A stretch of 39,521 bases of DNA. Origin: an uncultured Methylophilaceae bacterium. Lineage in GTDB: Bacteria; Pseudomonadota; Gammaproteobacteria; Burkholderiales; Methylophilaceae. Made by a program: the position numbers and the translations under genes. Each line of letters starts with the position of its first letter. Within the stretch, counting starts at the first letter, position 1. The stretch is taken from positions 1 to 39,521 of the forward strand of contig CAIWQV010000072.1 in NCBI GenBank assembly GCA_903914945.1, given 5' to 3'. The notes below the pieces were generated by a model. It was not told where the DNA came from, searched no databases, and saw only the letters and a program-made list of their open reading frames with translations. Below are positions 8,730-17,329 of the stretch, in pieces.

Positions 8730-8758
8730 ATGACAAATATGATTTTATTGTTTATTAT
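8730..8758 (+). promoter_or_regulatory. Sigma-70-type promoter of the PBP7-like gene
   Basis: ATGACA (8730-8735), a 17 bp spacer and TATTAT (8753-8758) match the vegetative promoter consensus at 10 of 12 positions. Predicted initiation near 8765 gives a leader of about 27 nt containing the AGGAG ribosome binding site that precedes the GTG at 8792. It lies in the 107 bp divergent gap with gcvH. Confidence 0.6.
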
Positions 8759-8791
8759 CGCGTAAATTTAGAATGAATAGGAGATTTCCGA

Positions 8792-9730
8792 GTGAGAGAA
8801 CGTATTAGACTTTTTTTCATCCTAAGCATCACTTTCTTCCTTACATTAGCTGCAATATCAGCTGAAGCAAATCAAACAAGATCTAAAAAACCCACGAAAT
8901 CTGAATTAGCTCGCATATCAGCAGCAGATAACAAAACAAACAAAGATGGCCTTTTAAGAGTAGCTTCTTCAAACGCTCTTATTGTGAATCAAAATACAGG
9001 TGAGGTTATTTACGCTAAAGATACTGACGCTCAAACCTCTATTGCATCTGTAACTAAACTCATGACTGCCATGGTTACTTTAGATGCGAAACTGCCTATG
9101 GATGAAGAGATCATGATCACTGATGAGGATGTTGATACATTAAAAAATTCAAGCTCAAAATTACCCGTAGGCACCATATTGCCTCGGTCTGAAATGCTCA
9201 AAATTGCTTTGATTGCTTCTGATAATCGTGCGGCCGCTGCGCTTGGTAGAAATTACCCGACAGGAAAAGCTGGCTTTGTAAATGCTATGAATATTAAAGC
9301 ATTACAACTTGATATGATACGAAGTGAATTTGCAGATCCCACAGGGCTTAATAATCATAATATGTCTACTGCTGAAGATCTGGTTAAGATGGTAAAGGCT
9401 GCTTATCAATATCCGGAAATTCGTGAAATTACAACTACAGCTTCATATGAAGCATACGTTAAAGGACATCGTGCACCGGTCAATTTTAATAATACAAATG
9501 GATTAGTCAGAAAAAGCGATTGGATTATTGGCCTATCAAAAACAGGCTTTATTCAAGAAGCAGGTAAGTGTCTTGTAATGCAAGCTATGATTAGTGGTCA
9601 GCCTATGATTATCGTACTTCTTAAATCTTATGGAAGCGCTACTCGAATTGCAGATGCAAATAGAATTCGAAAATGGATTGAAAAAACATCTTCAATTGCT
9701 TACTCAAATCAACTCAAACAAAATAGTTAA
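8792..9730 (+). CDS. pbpG: D-alanyl-D-alanine endopeptidase / low-molecular-mass PBP (PbpG type)
   Basis: Periplasmic serine peptidase (S11) acting on D-Ala bonds of peptidoglycan, of the PBP7/8 endopeptidase type. A signal peptide covers about residues 1-26 (IRLFFILSITFFLTLAA, then AEA). The penicillin-binding active-site motifs are all present: SxxK as S86-V-T-K89, SxN as S143-D-N145, and KTG at 250-252. The 312 aa length matches PbpG and lacks the C-terminal amphipathic anchor domain of DacA/DacC. The GTG start is supported by AGGAG nine bases upstream. Its 3' end shares a TTAA stop overlap with convergent topA. Confidence 0.92.
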   Translation: MRERIRLFFILSITFFLTLAAISAEANQTRSKKPTKSELARISAADNKTNKDGLLRVASSNALIVNQNTGEVIYAKDTDAQTSIASVTKLMTAMVTLDAKLPMDEEIMITDEDVDTLKNSSSKLPVGTILPRSEMLKIALIASDNRAAAALGRNYPTGKAGFVNAMNIKALQLDMIRSEFADPTGLNNHNMSTAEDLVKMVKAAYQYPEIREITTTASYEAYVKGHRAPVNFNNTNGLVRKSDWIIGLSKTGFIQEAGKCLVMQAMISGQPMIIVLLKSYGSATRIADANRIRKWIEKTSSIAYSNQLKQNS

Positions 9731-12273
9731 ATCTTTTTAGCTTTTATTGTTTTCTTTTTTGCTGCAGGTTTTTTAGTAGCTACTTTTTTTACAGCTGTTT
9801 TTTTGGCAGCTTTCTTCTTCTTACCTTTACCTAAAGCTTCTTTGTTGCTTATAAGTATTAAAGCTTCTTCCAAAGTAATTTTTTCTATATCTTGATCTTT
9901 TGGAAGAGTGACCTTGGTCGAACCTTTTTGAAGATATATGCCATAGCGACCATTAAAAATTTCAACAGAAAGATTTTCCTCGGGATCGTTACCTAAAGAT
10001 CTTAAAGGCGCATTTTTGGCGATAGCTTCTGCAATAAGCTCAAGGCCTCGATCAAGCGTAACATCAAAAATAGATTCAGATCTTGGAATTGATTTGAATT
10101 TACCATCATAATTTACGTAAGGACCAAAACGACCAATATTAACGATAATTTTTTTCCCTGTTTCAGGATGGAGACCCAGTTCTTTAGGTAATGATAAAAG
10201 CTTTAATGCTATATCTTCATTTAAATCACTTAATGAAATTTCCTTAGGAACGCTGACACGTTTGGGTTTCTTTTTACTATCCTCTTCTTGGACACCTACT
10301 TGAAGATAGGGACCATAAGGACCCACTAATAAAAGGACATCTTTTCCAGTCTCGGTATCTTTACACACAAGCACAGGTTCATTCGGAGTATTTGCATCAC
10401 CATTTACATTTCTTGTGTAATCACAATCTGGATAACCTGAGCATCCAATAAATTTACCTCGTCTTCCTAGTCTTGAGAACAACGGCTTACTGCATTTAGG
10501 ACAGTCTTCATTGATTGCTTCTTGAGTAATCTCAGCTCGATCAATATTTGATTTTTCAATAATTGTTTTATTAAAGTCATCCCAAAAACTTTTAAGAAGC
10601 GGAACCCATTCTTTATTATTTTCAGCGATTTCATCTAAAGAGCTTTCAAGCCCAGCGGTAAAATCATAATCAACGTAACGTGTAAAATGTTCAGTAAGAA
10701 ATTTATTAACAACACGGCCTACATCGGTAGGCATAAATCTTTTCTTATCAAGAATGACGTATTCTCTATCTTGAAGAGTTGAAATAATACTTGCATAGGT
10801 AGATGGCCTTCCAATGCCATATTCTTCTAAAGATTTTACTAAGCTAGCTTCTGAGTATCTTGGCGGAGGCTCAGTAAAATGTTGGTCACCATATATTTTA
10901 TCGACAGTTAAAATTTCTCCGGTTTCGAGAGGAGGAAGCTTAAGAGAATCTTCGTCTTCATTGGAAGCGTCATCCAAACTTTCGGTGTAAATAGCTATAA
11001 AACCAGGGAATATGAGCGTCTGTCCAGTTGCTCTAAATAAATTAGCTTCGGATCCAATAGCGAGATCAACACTCACAGCATCAAATTTTGCTGGTGTCAT
11101 TTGACTTGCTAAGGAGCGCTTCCAAATCATTTCATATAATTTAAATTGTTCAGGAGATAGCTTACCTATTAAACTTTGAGGCGTTCGACTTATATCAGTA
11201 GGCCTAATCGCCTCATGCGCTTCTTGAGCATTTTTTGATTTTGTTTTATAAAAAATAGGCGCATTGGGCAAGTAATCTGCATCAAAATTTGACTTGATAT
11301 AGCCTCTAATTTGGTTCATTGCTTCATTTGAAAGCGTAAGTGAATCTGTTCTCATATAACTAATTAAACCGACTGTACCACTTCCAATATCAACACCTTC
11401 ATAGAGCTGTTGAGCAATTCTCATGGCTCGACTCGTCGTAAAACCTAGCTTACGAACAGATTCTTGTTGGAGTGTTGAAGTGGTAAAAGGAGGAGCTGGA
11501 TTTCGTGTCCTTTGTTTTTTTTCAACTCGCGTTACTTTTGTTTTACCCGCACTTTCTAAAAGTAATTTGCCAACAACAGTTTCATGATTTTCTTTTGAAG
11601 TGATAGTAAATTGTTCTATCTTCTTATTGTCGAGCTGAATAAGCTTGGCTTGAAATTTATTCTTAGCCTTAATTGAATCTAAATGAATCGTCCAATACTC
11701 TTGACTGATAAATTTTTCAATTTCAATTTCACGTTCAATAATAAGTCTCAGTGCTGGACTTTGAACTCTTCCAGCTGATAATCCCCTTCTAATTTTTTTC
11801 CAAAGCAGTGGAGACAAGTTAAACCCAACAAGATAATCAAGGGCTCTTCTCGCTTGCTGAGCATTAACAAGAGGCATAGAAATATCACGAGGATGCTCAA
11901 TAGCGTATTCAATTGCAGATTTTGTTATTTCTTGAAAAATAACGCGTTTAATTAATTTGTCTTTAGTTAATTTTTTTTCATTGAGTATTTCTAAGATGTG
12001 CCATGAAATAGCTTCGCCTTCGCGGTCCGGATCGGTAGCCAGATAAACTTCATCAGATTTCTTTACTGCTCGTGCAATTTCATCAACATGCCTTGAATTT
12101 CTTTCAATGATTGCATAGTTCATTTTGAAATTGTTATCCGTTTCGACAGCGCCTGTCTTGGGGATAAGATCACGAACGTGACCATAAGATGCTAAAACTT
12201 CAAATTTACTACCAAGATACTTTTTAAGGGTTTTGGCTTTAGAGGGGGACTCAACAATTAAAAGTTTAGACAT
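9727..12273 (-). CDS. topA: DNA topoisomerase I (type IA)
   Basis: Relaxes negatively supercoiled DNA by single-strand passage. The 848 aa protein shows the TOPRIM domain with acidic motif DPDREGEAISWH (81-92), the catalytic tyrosine at about 306 in GLISYMRTDS, one intact four-cysteine zinc ribbon (CPKC...CSGYPDC), and then ribbon-like repeats that have lost their cysteines (VGPYGPYLQVG, RFGPYVNYDG, GRYGIYLQKG). It ends in a strongly lysine/alanine-rich tail (KKAAKKTAVKKVATKK type), probably a non-specific DNA-binding extension. It has its own promoter upstream (12306-12334). Confidence 0.97.
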   Translation of the reverse strand: MSKLLIVESPSKAKTLKKYLGSKFEVLASYGHVRDLIPKTGAVETDNNFKMNYAIIERNSRHVDEIARAVKKSDEVYLATDPDREGEAISWHILEILNEKKLTKDKLIKRVIFQEITKSAIEYAIEHPRDISMPLVNAQQARRALDYLVGFNLSPLLWKKIRRGLSAGRVQSPALRLIIEREIEIEKFISQEYWTIHLDSIKAKNKFQAKLIQLDNKKIEQFTITSKENHETVVGKLLLESAGKTKVTRVEKKQRTRNPAPPFTTSTLQQESVRKLGFTTSRAMRIAQQLYEGVDIGSGTVGLISYMRTDSLTLSNEAMNQIRGYIKSNFDADYLPNAPIFYKTKSKNAQEAHEAIRPTDISRTPQSLIGKLSPEQFKLYEMIWKRSLASQMTPAKFDAVSVDLAIGSEANLFRATGQTLIFPGFIAIYTESLDDASNEDEDSLKLPPLETGEILTVDKIYGDQHFTEPPPRYSEASLVKSLEEYGIGRPSTYASIISTLQDREYVILDKKRFMPTDVGRVVNKFLTEHFTRYVDYDFTAGLESSLDEIAENNKEWVPLLKSFWDDFNKTIIEKSNIDRAEITQEAINEDCPKCSKPLFSRLGRRGKFIGCSGYPDCDYTRNVNGDANTPNEPVLVCKDTETGKDVLLLVGPYGPYLQVGVQEEDSKKKPKRVSVPKEISLSDLNEDIALKLLSLPKELGLHPETGKKIIVNIGRFGPYVNYDGKFKSIPRSESIFDVTLDRGLELIAEAIAKNAPLRSLGNDPEENLSVEIFNGRYGIYLQKGSTKVTLPKDQDIEKITLEEALILISNKEALGKGKKKKAAKKTAVKKVATKKPAAKKKTIKAKKI

Positions 12274-12305
12274 GAGATGCGTTTCTAGATCGAAAAATTG
12301 GATGA

Positions 12306-12334
12306 ATAATAAATTTAAATCTTGATATATACAA
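12306..12334 (-). promoter_or_regulatory. Sigma-70-type promoter of topA
   Basis: On the minus strand TTGTAT (12334-12329), a 17 bp spacer and TATTAT (12311-12306) form a good vegetative promoter. The predicted start is near 12299, giving a leader of about 26 nt before the topA ATG at 12273. It lies in the 104 bp gap after ttcA, so topA need not depend on ttcA transcription. Confidence 0.6.
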
Positions 12335-12377
12335 GGTATCTATACTAACTTAGTTAAATAAATTACGTGAATTAAAT

Positions 12378-13292
12378 TTAAATATTGATTTCAGAGGTAA
12401 TATTTTCTGTAAATGAAGGTATATGACTTAGGTCAGCATTCAGATTTCTAATTAAATCCTCTGTAAAGAGATGTTCTTCACTTTCTTCCTCATTAGATTG
12501 ATTAAGATTTTCGAAATCATATAATCTTCGGTCCCCTAAATGAGAAAGTTCGACATTTGATATCGCTCTATAGATATTATTAATTCTGCCTGGCTGATCT
12601 TTTTCCCATGCCATCAACATTTCTTTTATTTTTTTTCTTTGAAGATTTTCTTGGGAGCCACATAAATTGCAAGGAATAATAGGGAAATTCATTCGAGCCG
12701 CATAACTTGAGATCTCTTTTTCTGAGCAGTATGCTAAAGGCCTAATAACAATATTTTTACTATCATTAGAAATAAGTTTAGGCGGCATAGCTTTCAATTT
12801 AGAGCCAAAAAACATATTCAGAAAGAGTGTTTCGACAATATCGTCACGATGATGACCCAAGGCAATTTTATTGATATTAAGTTCTTTTGCTGTTCTGTAA
12901 ATGATGCCACGTCTTAAGCGTGAACATAAAGAGCAGGTAGTTTTGCCACTTGGTATTTTTTCTTTTACGATAGAGTAGGTATCTTCGGTCACTATCAAAT
13001 GCTCGACACCTAAATTTTTTAAAAAATTAGGCAATACATCTGCAGGGAAGCCTGGCTGTTTTTGATCTAAATTCATTGCAATGATATCGAAATGAATGGG
13101 AGCTCTTTCTTTGAGGGCTAATAGAAACATTAATAATGAATATGAGTCTTTTCCGCCGCTCATGCAAACCATCACGCGATCATTGTTTTCAATCATATTA
13201 AAATCAGTGATCGCCTTTCCAGTTAAGCCTATAAGTTTATTTCTCAGCTTAAGAAAGTTATTGGTTGCATCAAATGGTGTGTGAGGAATCAT
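12378..13292 (-). CDS. ttcA: tRNA 2-thiocytidine(32) synthetase TtcA
   Basis: ATP-dependent enzyme that thiolates cytidine 32 of certain tRNAs using an Fe-S cluster. The 304 aa protein carries the PP-loop SGGKDS (45-50), the cysteine pair CSLC (C120, C123) and a second pair in CNLCGS (C208, C211), the cluster-binding pattern of the TtcA branch of the TtcA/TtuA family. [10 protein letters not shown] is also typical. Its ATG overlaps the stop of the upstream SDR gene by 4 bp (ATGA), so the two are coupled. About 30 residues at the acidic C-terminus ([11 protein letters not shown]) are poorly conserved. Confidence 0.95.
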   Translation of the reverse strand: MIPHTPFDATNNFLKLRNKLIGLTGKAITDFNMIENNDRVMVCMSGGKDSYSLLMFLLALKERAPIHFDIIAMNLDQKQPGFPADVLPNFLKNLGVEHLIVTEDTYSIVKEKIPSGKTTCSLCSRLRRGIIYRTAKELNINKIALGHHRDDIVETLFLNMFFGSKLKAMPPKLISNDSKNIVIRPLAYCSEKEISSYAARMNFPIIPCNLCGSQENLQRKKIKEMLMAWEKDQPGRINNIYRAISNVELSHLGDRRLYDFENLNQSNEEESEEHLFTEDLIRNLNADLSHIPSFTENITSEINI

Positions 13293-14035
13293 AGCGAGAT
13301 AGATCTTCCTCCATCTACAGCTAGGATATGGCCTGTAATGAATGGAGCATCTAAAACTAAAAATTTAACTGCCATTGCGACATCTTCAGGCGAGCCCATT
13401 TTTTTTAATAAAGTTTGAGAAATAACTCTTTGCTTATAAATTTCGTTAAATTCTTCGTTATTTTCAGGCCATAACACAGGGCCTGGAGCAACAGCATTCA
13501 CGCGCACATCCGGACTTAATTCTTGAGCTAACGATTTTGTAAGCGTGGTCAGGCCTGATTTAGCAATACTATAAATAATGTAATTTTTCTTGGGCTTATC
13601 TATATGAGTATCAGTAATATTTATAATGCAACCTTTGGTTTTAATAAGCTCATCTGCTGCCAGTTGAGATAAAAATAAAGGCGCTTTTAGATTGCTACCG
13701 ATAAGATCATTCCAGTTTTTTTCATTCATCTTGCCAATTTCAGTAGGGTAATAACTAGAAGCATTATTAATTAAGATATCTAATCTTCCGTATACATTCA
13801 TTGTTTCTTGAATCAAGCTCGGCAATACATTTAGATTGAGAAGATCGGCTTGGATAATGCTGGCAGAGTCTTTGCGAATTCCATTAAGTTCTTGTTGAAG
13901 GGTTTTCGCCTCATCAGATGAATGGCGATAATGGATCATCAAATCGACACCTGATGCATGGAGCATTTTACAAATTGCCTGCCCAATTCTTTTGGCACCA
14001 CCAGTAACCAAAGCAATTTTTCTATTAGATTTCAT
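13289..14035 (-). CDS. Pteridine reductase-like short-chain dehydrogenase (FolM type)
   Basis: NAD(P)H-dependent Rossmann-fold SDR probably reducing dihydropteridines (dihydromonapterin or dihydrofolate reductase activity). The 248 aa protein has the pteridine reductase cofactor motif TGGAKRIG near the N-terminus with Arg in the place that favours NADPH, NNAS in the middle, and the catalytic YSIAK (YxxxK). The APGPVLWPE segment resembles betaproteobacterial pteridine reductases rather than FabG. It is coupled to ttcA by an ATGA overlap. The exact substrate is inferred from family resemblance only. Confidence 0.82.
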   Translation of the reverse strand: MKSNRKIALVTGGAKRIGQAICKMLHASGVDLMIHYRHSSDEAKTLQQELNGIRKDSASIIQADLLNLNVLPSLIQETMNVYGRLDILINNASSYYPTEIGKMNEKNWNDLIGSNLKAPLFLSQLAADELIKTKGCIINITDTHIDKPKKNYIIYSIAKSGLTTLTKSLAQELSPDVRVNAVAPGPVLWPENNEEFNEIYKQRVISQTLLKKMGSPEDVAMAVKFLVLDAPFITGHILAVDGGRSISL

Positions 14036-14062
14036 GGGTTTATGTATAAATGAGTTGGCTCT

Positions 14063-14070
14063 ATTATAAT
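14063..14070. promoter_or_regulatory. Palindromic -10 element shared by divergent genes
   Basis: ATTATAAT is its own reverse complement, so a perfect TATAAT is read on the plus strand (14065-14070) and on the minus strand (14068-14063). Predicted starts are near 14077 for the methyltransferase gene and near 14056 for the SDR-ttcA pair. The -35 regions on both sides are weak. The plus-strand start would fall downstream of ATG 14050, favouring ATG 14080 or 14089 as the methyltransferase start with almost no leader. Confidence 0.5.
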
Positions 14071-14079
14071 CTAATACCT

Positions 14080-15234
14080 ATGTCATCAATGCCTATAGCC
14101 CCAGAAAATGAACTTCGATTAAGCGAGTCTTTAAAAACAAAAATTATTCAATCTATTGATGCTGCGGGTGGATGGATTAGTTTTAATCATTTTATGGAGT
14201 TCGCACTTTATGACCATGATTTTGGTTATTACTCAGGTAGCTTAAGAAAGTTTGGCGAAAAAGGGGACTTTGTTACGGCGCCAGAAATATCTAGTTTTTT
14301 TGCTAAATCATTGTGCATTCAATTTAAAGAAATTTTTCAATCGCTCGATAGAAATATCATTGAAATTGGGGCTGGATCAGGTAAGTTTGCCCTTGAAACT
14401 ATTCAATCTTTAGAGGTTAATAGCGAAAATATTAATCATTACTTTATTTTAGAAATAAGCCACTCATTAAGAAAACAACAATACGATCTCTTAATAGAAA
14501 ATTTACCTTCAAACTTATTTAGCAAGGTGAGATGGATCGATGAGATACCGCAGGAATATGAAGGCATTATTTTTTGTAACGAACTTTTAGATGCATTCCC
14601 TATAGATTTGATCAAAAAAAACCTAAGCAGTTATTTCCAAAAAGGCGTGGGTGTCGAAAACGGCACGTTTATTTGGAAAGACAAATTGATAGATGACCTA
14701 TCTGCTTATGACCAAATTAACTTAGAAAGCCTTCCAGATAATTATCTTATAGAGCATTCAATGCATATAAAAGACTGGATTAATAAAATCAACCAATCCC
14801 TTACTAAAGGCATTTTACTAATTATTGATTATGGTTTTAATGATAAGGAATACTTTCATGATCAGAGATCTCAAGGCACTTTAATGTGCCATTTTAAACA
14901 TCATGCACACGACAACCCTCTCATTCATTTGGGCATTCAAGATATTACAAGCCATGTAAATTTTAGCTATGTTGCAAGAGAGGCTTCAAAATTAGGATTG
15001 CACATCAAAGGTTTTATTTCTCAAGCAAATTTCCTTATAAATTGCGGCATATTAGATTTGCTGGAGAGAGTGAATATAGAAGATCACGCTGCATATATGA
15101 AATCAGTATCAGAAATTCAAAAATTATTATCCCCTTCAGAAATGGGAGATTTGTTTAAAGTTATGGCTATTGAAAAAAATATTGATATAGATCTCATGGG
15201 ACTGAAAAATAACAATAAAGTCACAAAATTATGA
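14080..15234 (+). CDS. SAM-dependent methyltransferase, MidA/NDUFAF7-like (COG1565)
   Basis: Class I methyltransferase of the family whose mitochondrial member NDUFAF7 methylates an arginine of a complex I subunit; the bacterial target is not established. Seen: an FGYYSGS...KGDFVTAPEIS N-terminal block typical of the family, SAM motif EIGAGSGKFALE, FCNELLDAFPI, and GILLIIDYGF. The ORF track begins at ATG 14050; I prefer ATG 14080 (384 aa) because a perfect TATAAT sits between the two and conserved sequence starts later still. The last codons overlap the trmB start by 4 bp (ATGA), linking two methyltransferases in one operon. Confidence 0.85.
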   Translation: MSSMPIAPENELRLSESLKTKIIQSIDAAGGWISFNHFMEFALYDHDFGYYSGSLRKFGEKGDFVTAPEISSFFAKSLCIQFKEIFQSLDRNIIEIGAGSGKFALETIQSLEVNSENINHYFILEISHSLRKQQYDLLIENLPSNLFSKVRWIDEIPQEYEGIIFCNELLDAFPIDLIKKNLSSYFQKGVGVENGTFIWKDKLIDDLSAYDQINLESLPDNYLIEHSMHIKDWINKINQSLTKGILLIIDYGFNDKEYFHDQRSQGTLMCHFKHHAHDNPLIHLGIQDITSHVNFSYVAREASKLGLHIKGFISQANFLINCGILDLLERVNIEDHAAYMKSVSEIQKLLSPSEMGDLFKVMAIEKNIDIDLMGLKNNNKVTKL

Positions 15235-15926
15235 ATGATCAAAATAAAGAGGATATTAAACGACGGCCTATTAGAAGCTATATTTTAAGGCAAGGTAGAA
15301 TTACTGCAGCACAAACAAAAGCGATTCAAGAAAACTTAAAGAAACATGCGATCGTTTTTGAAAATCAACTAATCGATTTTAATGATGCATTTCAAAATAG
15401 GAGCGGAGAACTTGTATTAGAGATTGGCTTTGGCATGGGAACTTCAACCGCTGAGATTGCAAAAGCCAATCCAAATAAAAATTATATAGCCATCGAGGTT
15501 CATTCTCCAGGCGTTGGCAATCTAATAAAGTTAATTCAAGAAAATGATATTTTTAATTTAAAAATTATCCAACATGACGCGGTGGAAGTTCTTAATACAA
15601 TGATTAAAAATGACTCTCTTGATGGAATACATATTTTCTTTCCTGATCCGTGGCCTAAAAAAAGACATCATAAACGCAGGCTGATACAAGAAAGCTTCCT
15701 TAAACTTATGGCGCAAAAAATTAAACAATCAGGATATTTACATATTGCAACCGACTGGGAAGATTATGCGCTTTGGATTATTGATTTATTAGACAAAGAA
15801 ATATTACTTCAAAAAACTTCAGAAGATTTCTTCAGAAAGCCTGATTATCGGCCTTTGACAAAGTATGAAAATCGCGGCATTAAATTAGGTTACAAGGTTT
15901 GGGATATGATCTATAGGCGTCTTTAG
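15231..15926 (+). CDS. trmB: tRNA (guanine(46)-N7)-methyltransferase TrmB
   Basis: Makes m7G46 in the variable loop of tRNAs. The 231 aa protein shows the SAM-binding EIGFGMGTSTAEIA, the AIEVHSPGVGNL segment, and the diagnostic FPDPWPKKRHHKRRL block with the catalytic acidic residue. It is coupled to the upstream methyltransferase by ATGA. Its 3' end runs 42 bp into convergent engB, so the C-terminal codons of both genes are constrained on both strands. Confidence 0.96.
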   Translation: MNDQNKEDIKRRPIRSYILRQGRITAAQTKAIQENLKKHAIVFENQLIDFNDAFQNRSGELVLEIGFGMGTSTAEIAKANPNKNYIAIEVHSPGVGNLIKLIQENDIFNLKIIQHDAVEVLNTMIKNDSLDGIHIFFPDPWPKKRHHKRRLIQESFLKLMAQKIKQSGYLHIATDWEDYALWIIDLLDKEILLQKTSEDFFRKPDYRPLTKYENRGIKLGYKVWDMIYRRL

Positions 15927-16523
15927 CCATTTTCCAATAATAATTTCAGCTTCATCAGCCCCTTGCTTTTTTAAACTAGAAAAAAGTTGAACAGTGCATG
16001 AGATCCCAAGAGCATTTCCCCATTTTTCATTAATCTCTTTTTCTACAGCATGAAGTGTTTTGAAAGACGCTTCGCGAGAGAGCTTATCAGCTTTAGTTAA
16101 TAAAATATGGATAGGTTTTTTGTTTAGTGAAAACCACTCTATCATTTGCTGATCAAGAGGCGTTAAGGGGTGCCTGATATCCATAACTAAAACAAGCCCA
16201 AAAAGACATGAACGTTCCGATAAATAAGTAGCTAAAGTTTTTTGCCAATGATCTTTAATGGCATGCGGCACTTTAGCGTAACCATAACCAGGTAAATCTA
16301 CTAGAAAACGATTTTCTCCAAGAGAAAAGAAATTGATAAGTTGTGTTCGACCCGGTTGTTTACTCACGAAAGCCAGCCGATTATGATTGGCGAGCGTATT
16401 AATAGCACTCGATTTTCCTGCATTTGATCTTCCAGCAAAAGCAATCTCAATGCCAGTGGGCGCAGGTAAATCAGTTAAATGGTGAGCAGATATATAATAT
16501 GATGCGTTTTGAAAAATAGCCAT
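15885..16523 (-). CDS. engB: Ribosome biogenesis GTP-binding protein EngB (YihA/YsxC)
   Basis: Small essential GTPase needed for assembly of the large ribosomal subunit. G motifs are present: G1 GRSNAGKSSAIN (about 31-42), G3 DLPGYGYAKV, and G4 TKAD. The 212 aa length is normal. It is the only minus-strand gene between the MidA-like gene and the window end, and lies divergent to cytochrome c4 with a 104 bp gap. In many proteobacteria engB is next to cytochrome c4, as here. Confidence 0.96.
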   Translation of the reverse strand: MAIFQNASYYISAHHLTDLPAPTGIEIAFAGRSNAGKSSAINTLANHNRLAFVSKQPGRTQLINFFSLGENRFLVDLPGYGYAKVPHAIKDHWQKTLATYLSERSCLFGLVLVMDIRHPLTPLDQQMIEWFSLNKKPIHILLTKADKLSREASFKTLHAVEKEINEKWGNALGISCTVQLFSSLKKQGADEAEIIIGKWLKTPIDHIPNLVT

Positions 16524-16627
16524 GCGCTTTACCTAACCTGTTCAATCCAATCAAAATGCTATCACGAGAATAGGATTTTAGATAAAATGAAGGCCTTGTA
16601 CATACTTTATATATGGAGCTTTAGGCA

Positions 16628-17242
16628 ATGAGCGGTCGAAATGCTTTTTTTATTCTGATTTTTTCATTTTTTATTTCAAATATTGCAATTGCCGCAACAA
16701 TTGAACATAAAACCCCACCTCAATCGGTTACAAATGTATGCGCGGCTTGTCACGCAATTGATGGTAATAGCGCGATTACAGCTAATCCAAAATTAGCTGG
16801 ACAGCATCCAGAATATCTTTATAAACAGTTAACTAATTTTAAATCAGGCGAGCGCGCAAATGCAGTGATGTCTGGTATGGCAGGCATGCTATCAGATGCC
16901 GATATGCATGCTGTAGCAGAGTATTTTTCAAAACAAACTTTGAATTTGGGTCAAGCTAAAACAAATGGGGCAGGATCGCTAGGAGAAAAAATCTACCGCG
17001 CTGGTATTCAAGCTAATAATGTTCCAGCCTGCGCTGCATGTCATGGCCCTTCAGGCGATGGACTCCCTGTAAAATATCCTCGTCTAGGCGGACAACATTC
17101 AGAATATGTTTTAAATCAATTAAGACAGTTTAGATTAGGCACTCGTGCCAACGACGAGGCGAAAGTGATGCGCACAATTGCAGCAAAATTAACTGACCAA
17201 GAAATGGAAGCAGTAGCTGATTATATTCAAGGTTTAAGATAA
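16628..17242 (+). CDS. Cytochrome c4 (dihaem periplasmic cytochrome c)
   Basis: Periplasmic electron carrier, likely between the bc1 complex and a terminal oxidase. It has a signal peptide (about residues 1-23, NAFFILIFSFFISNIAIAA) and two haem c sites, CAACH at 38-42 and CAACH at 135-139, each in a similar half of about 90 residues, which is the duplicated c4 fold. Axial methionine candidates follow each site (AVMSGM and KVMRTI). A GGAG Shine-Dalgarno precedes the ATG. The next genes, resB and ccsB, are the machinery that attaches its haems. Confidence 0.94.
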   Translation: MSGRNAFFILIFSFFISNIAIAATIEHKTPPQSVTNVCAACHAIDGNSAITANPKLAGQHPEYLYKQLTNFKSGERANAVMSGMAGMLSDADMHAVAEYFSKQTLNLGQAKTNGAGSLGEKIYRAGIQANNVPACAACHGPSGDGLPVKYPRLGGQHSEYVLNQLRQFRLGTRANDEAKVMRTIAAKLTDQEMEAVADYIQGLR

Positions 17243-17271
17243 GTTATTTCATTATTTATTCTTGATCAATT

Positions 17272-17290
17272 GCTGCAACTTCCTTGCAGC
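17272..17290 (+). terminator. Possible weak intrinsic terminator after cytochrome c4
   Basis: GCTGCAA, a 5-base loop CTTCC, and TTGCAGC form a perfect 7 bp hairpin 30 bp after the stop, followed by only TTTCGT rather than a long U-tract. It may be a leaky terminator, an mRNA 3'-end stabiliser, or chance. It is the only such hairpin I noticed in the gaps between protein-coding genes. Confidence 0.3.
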
Positions 17291-17329
17291 TTTCGTAGTC
17301 AAAACTCTTCATTTTTAAAATGAGCTATT

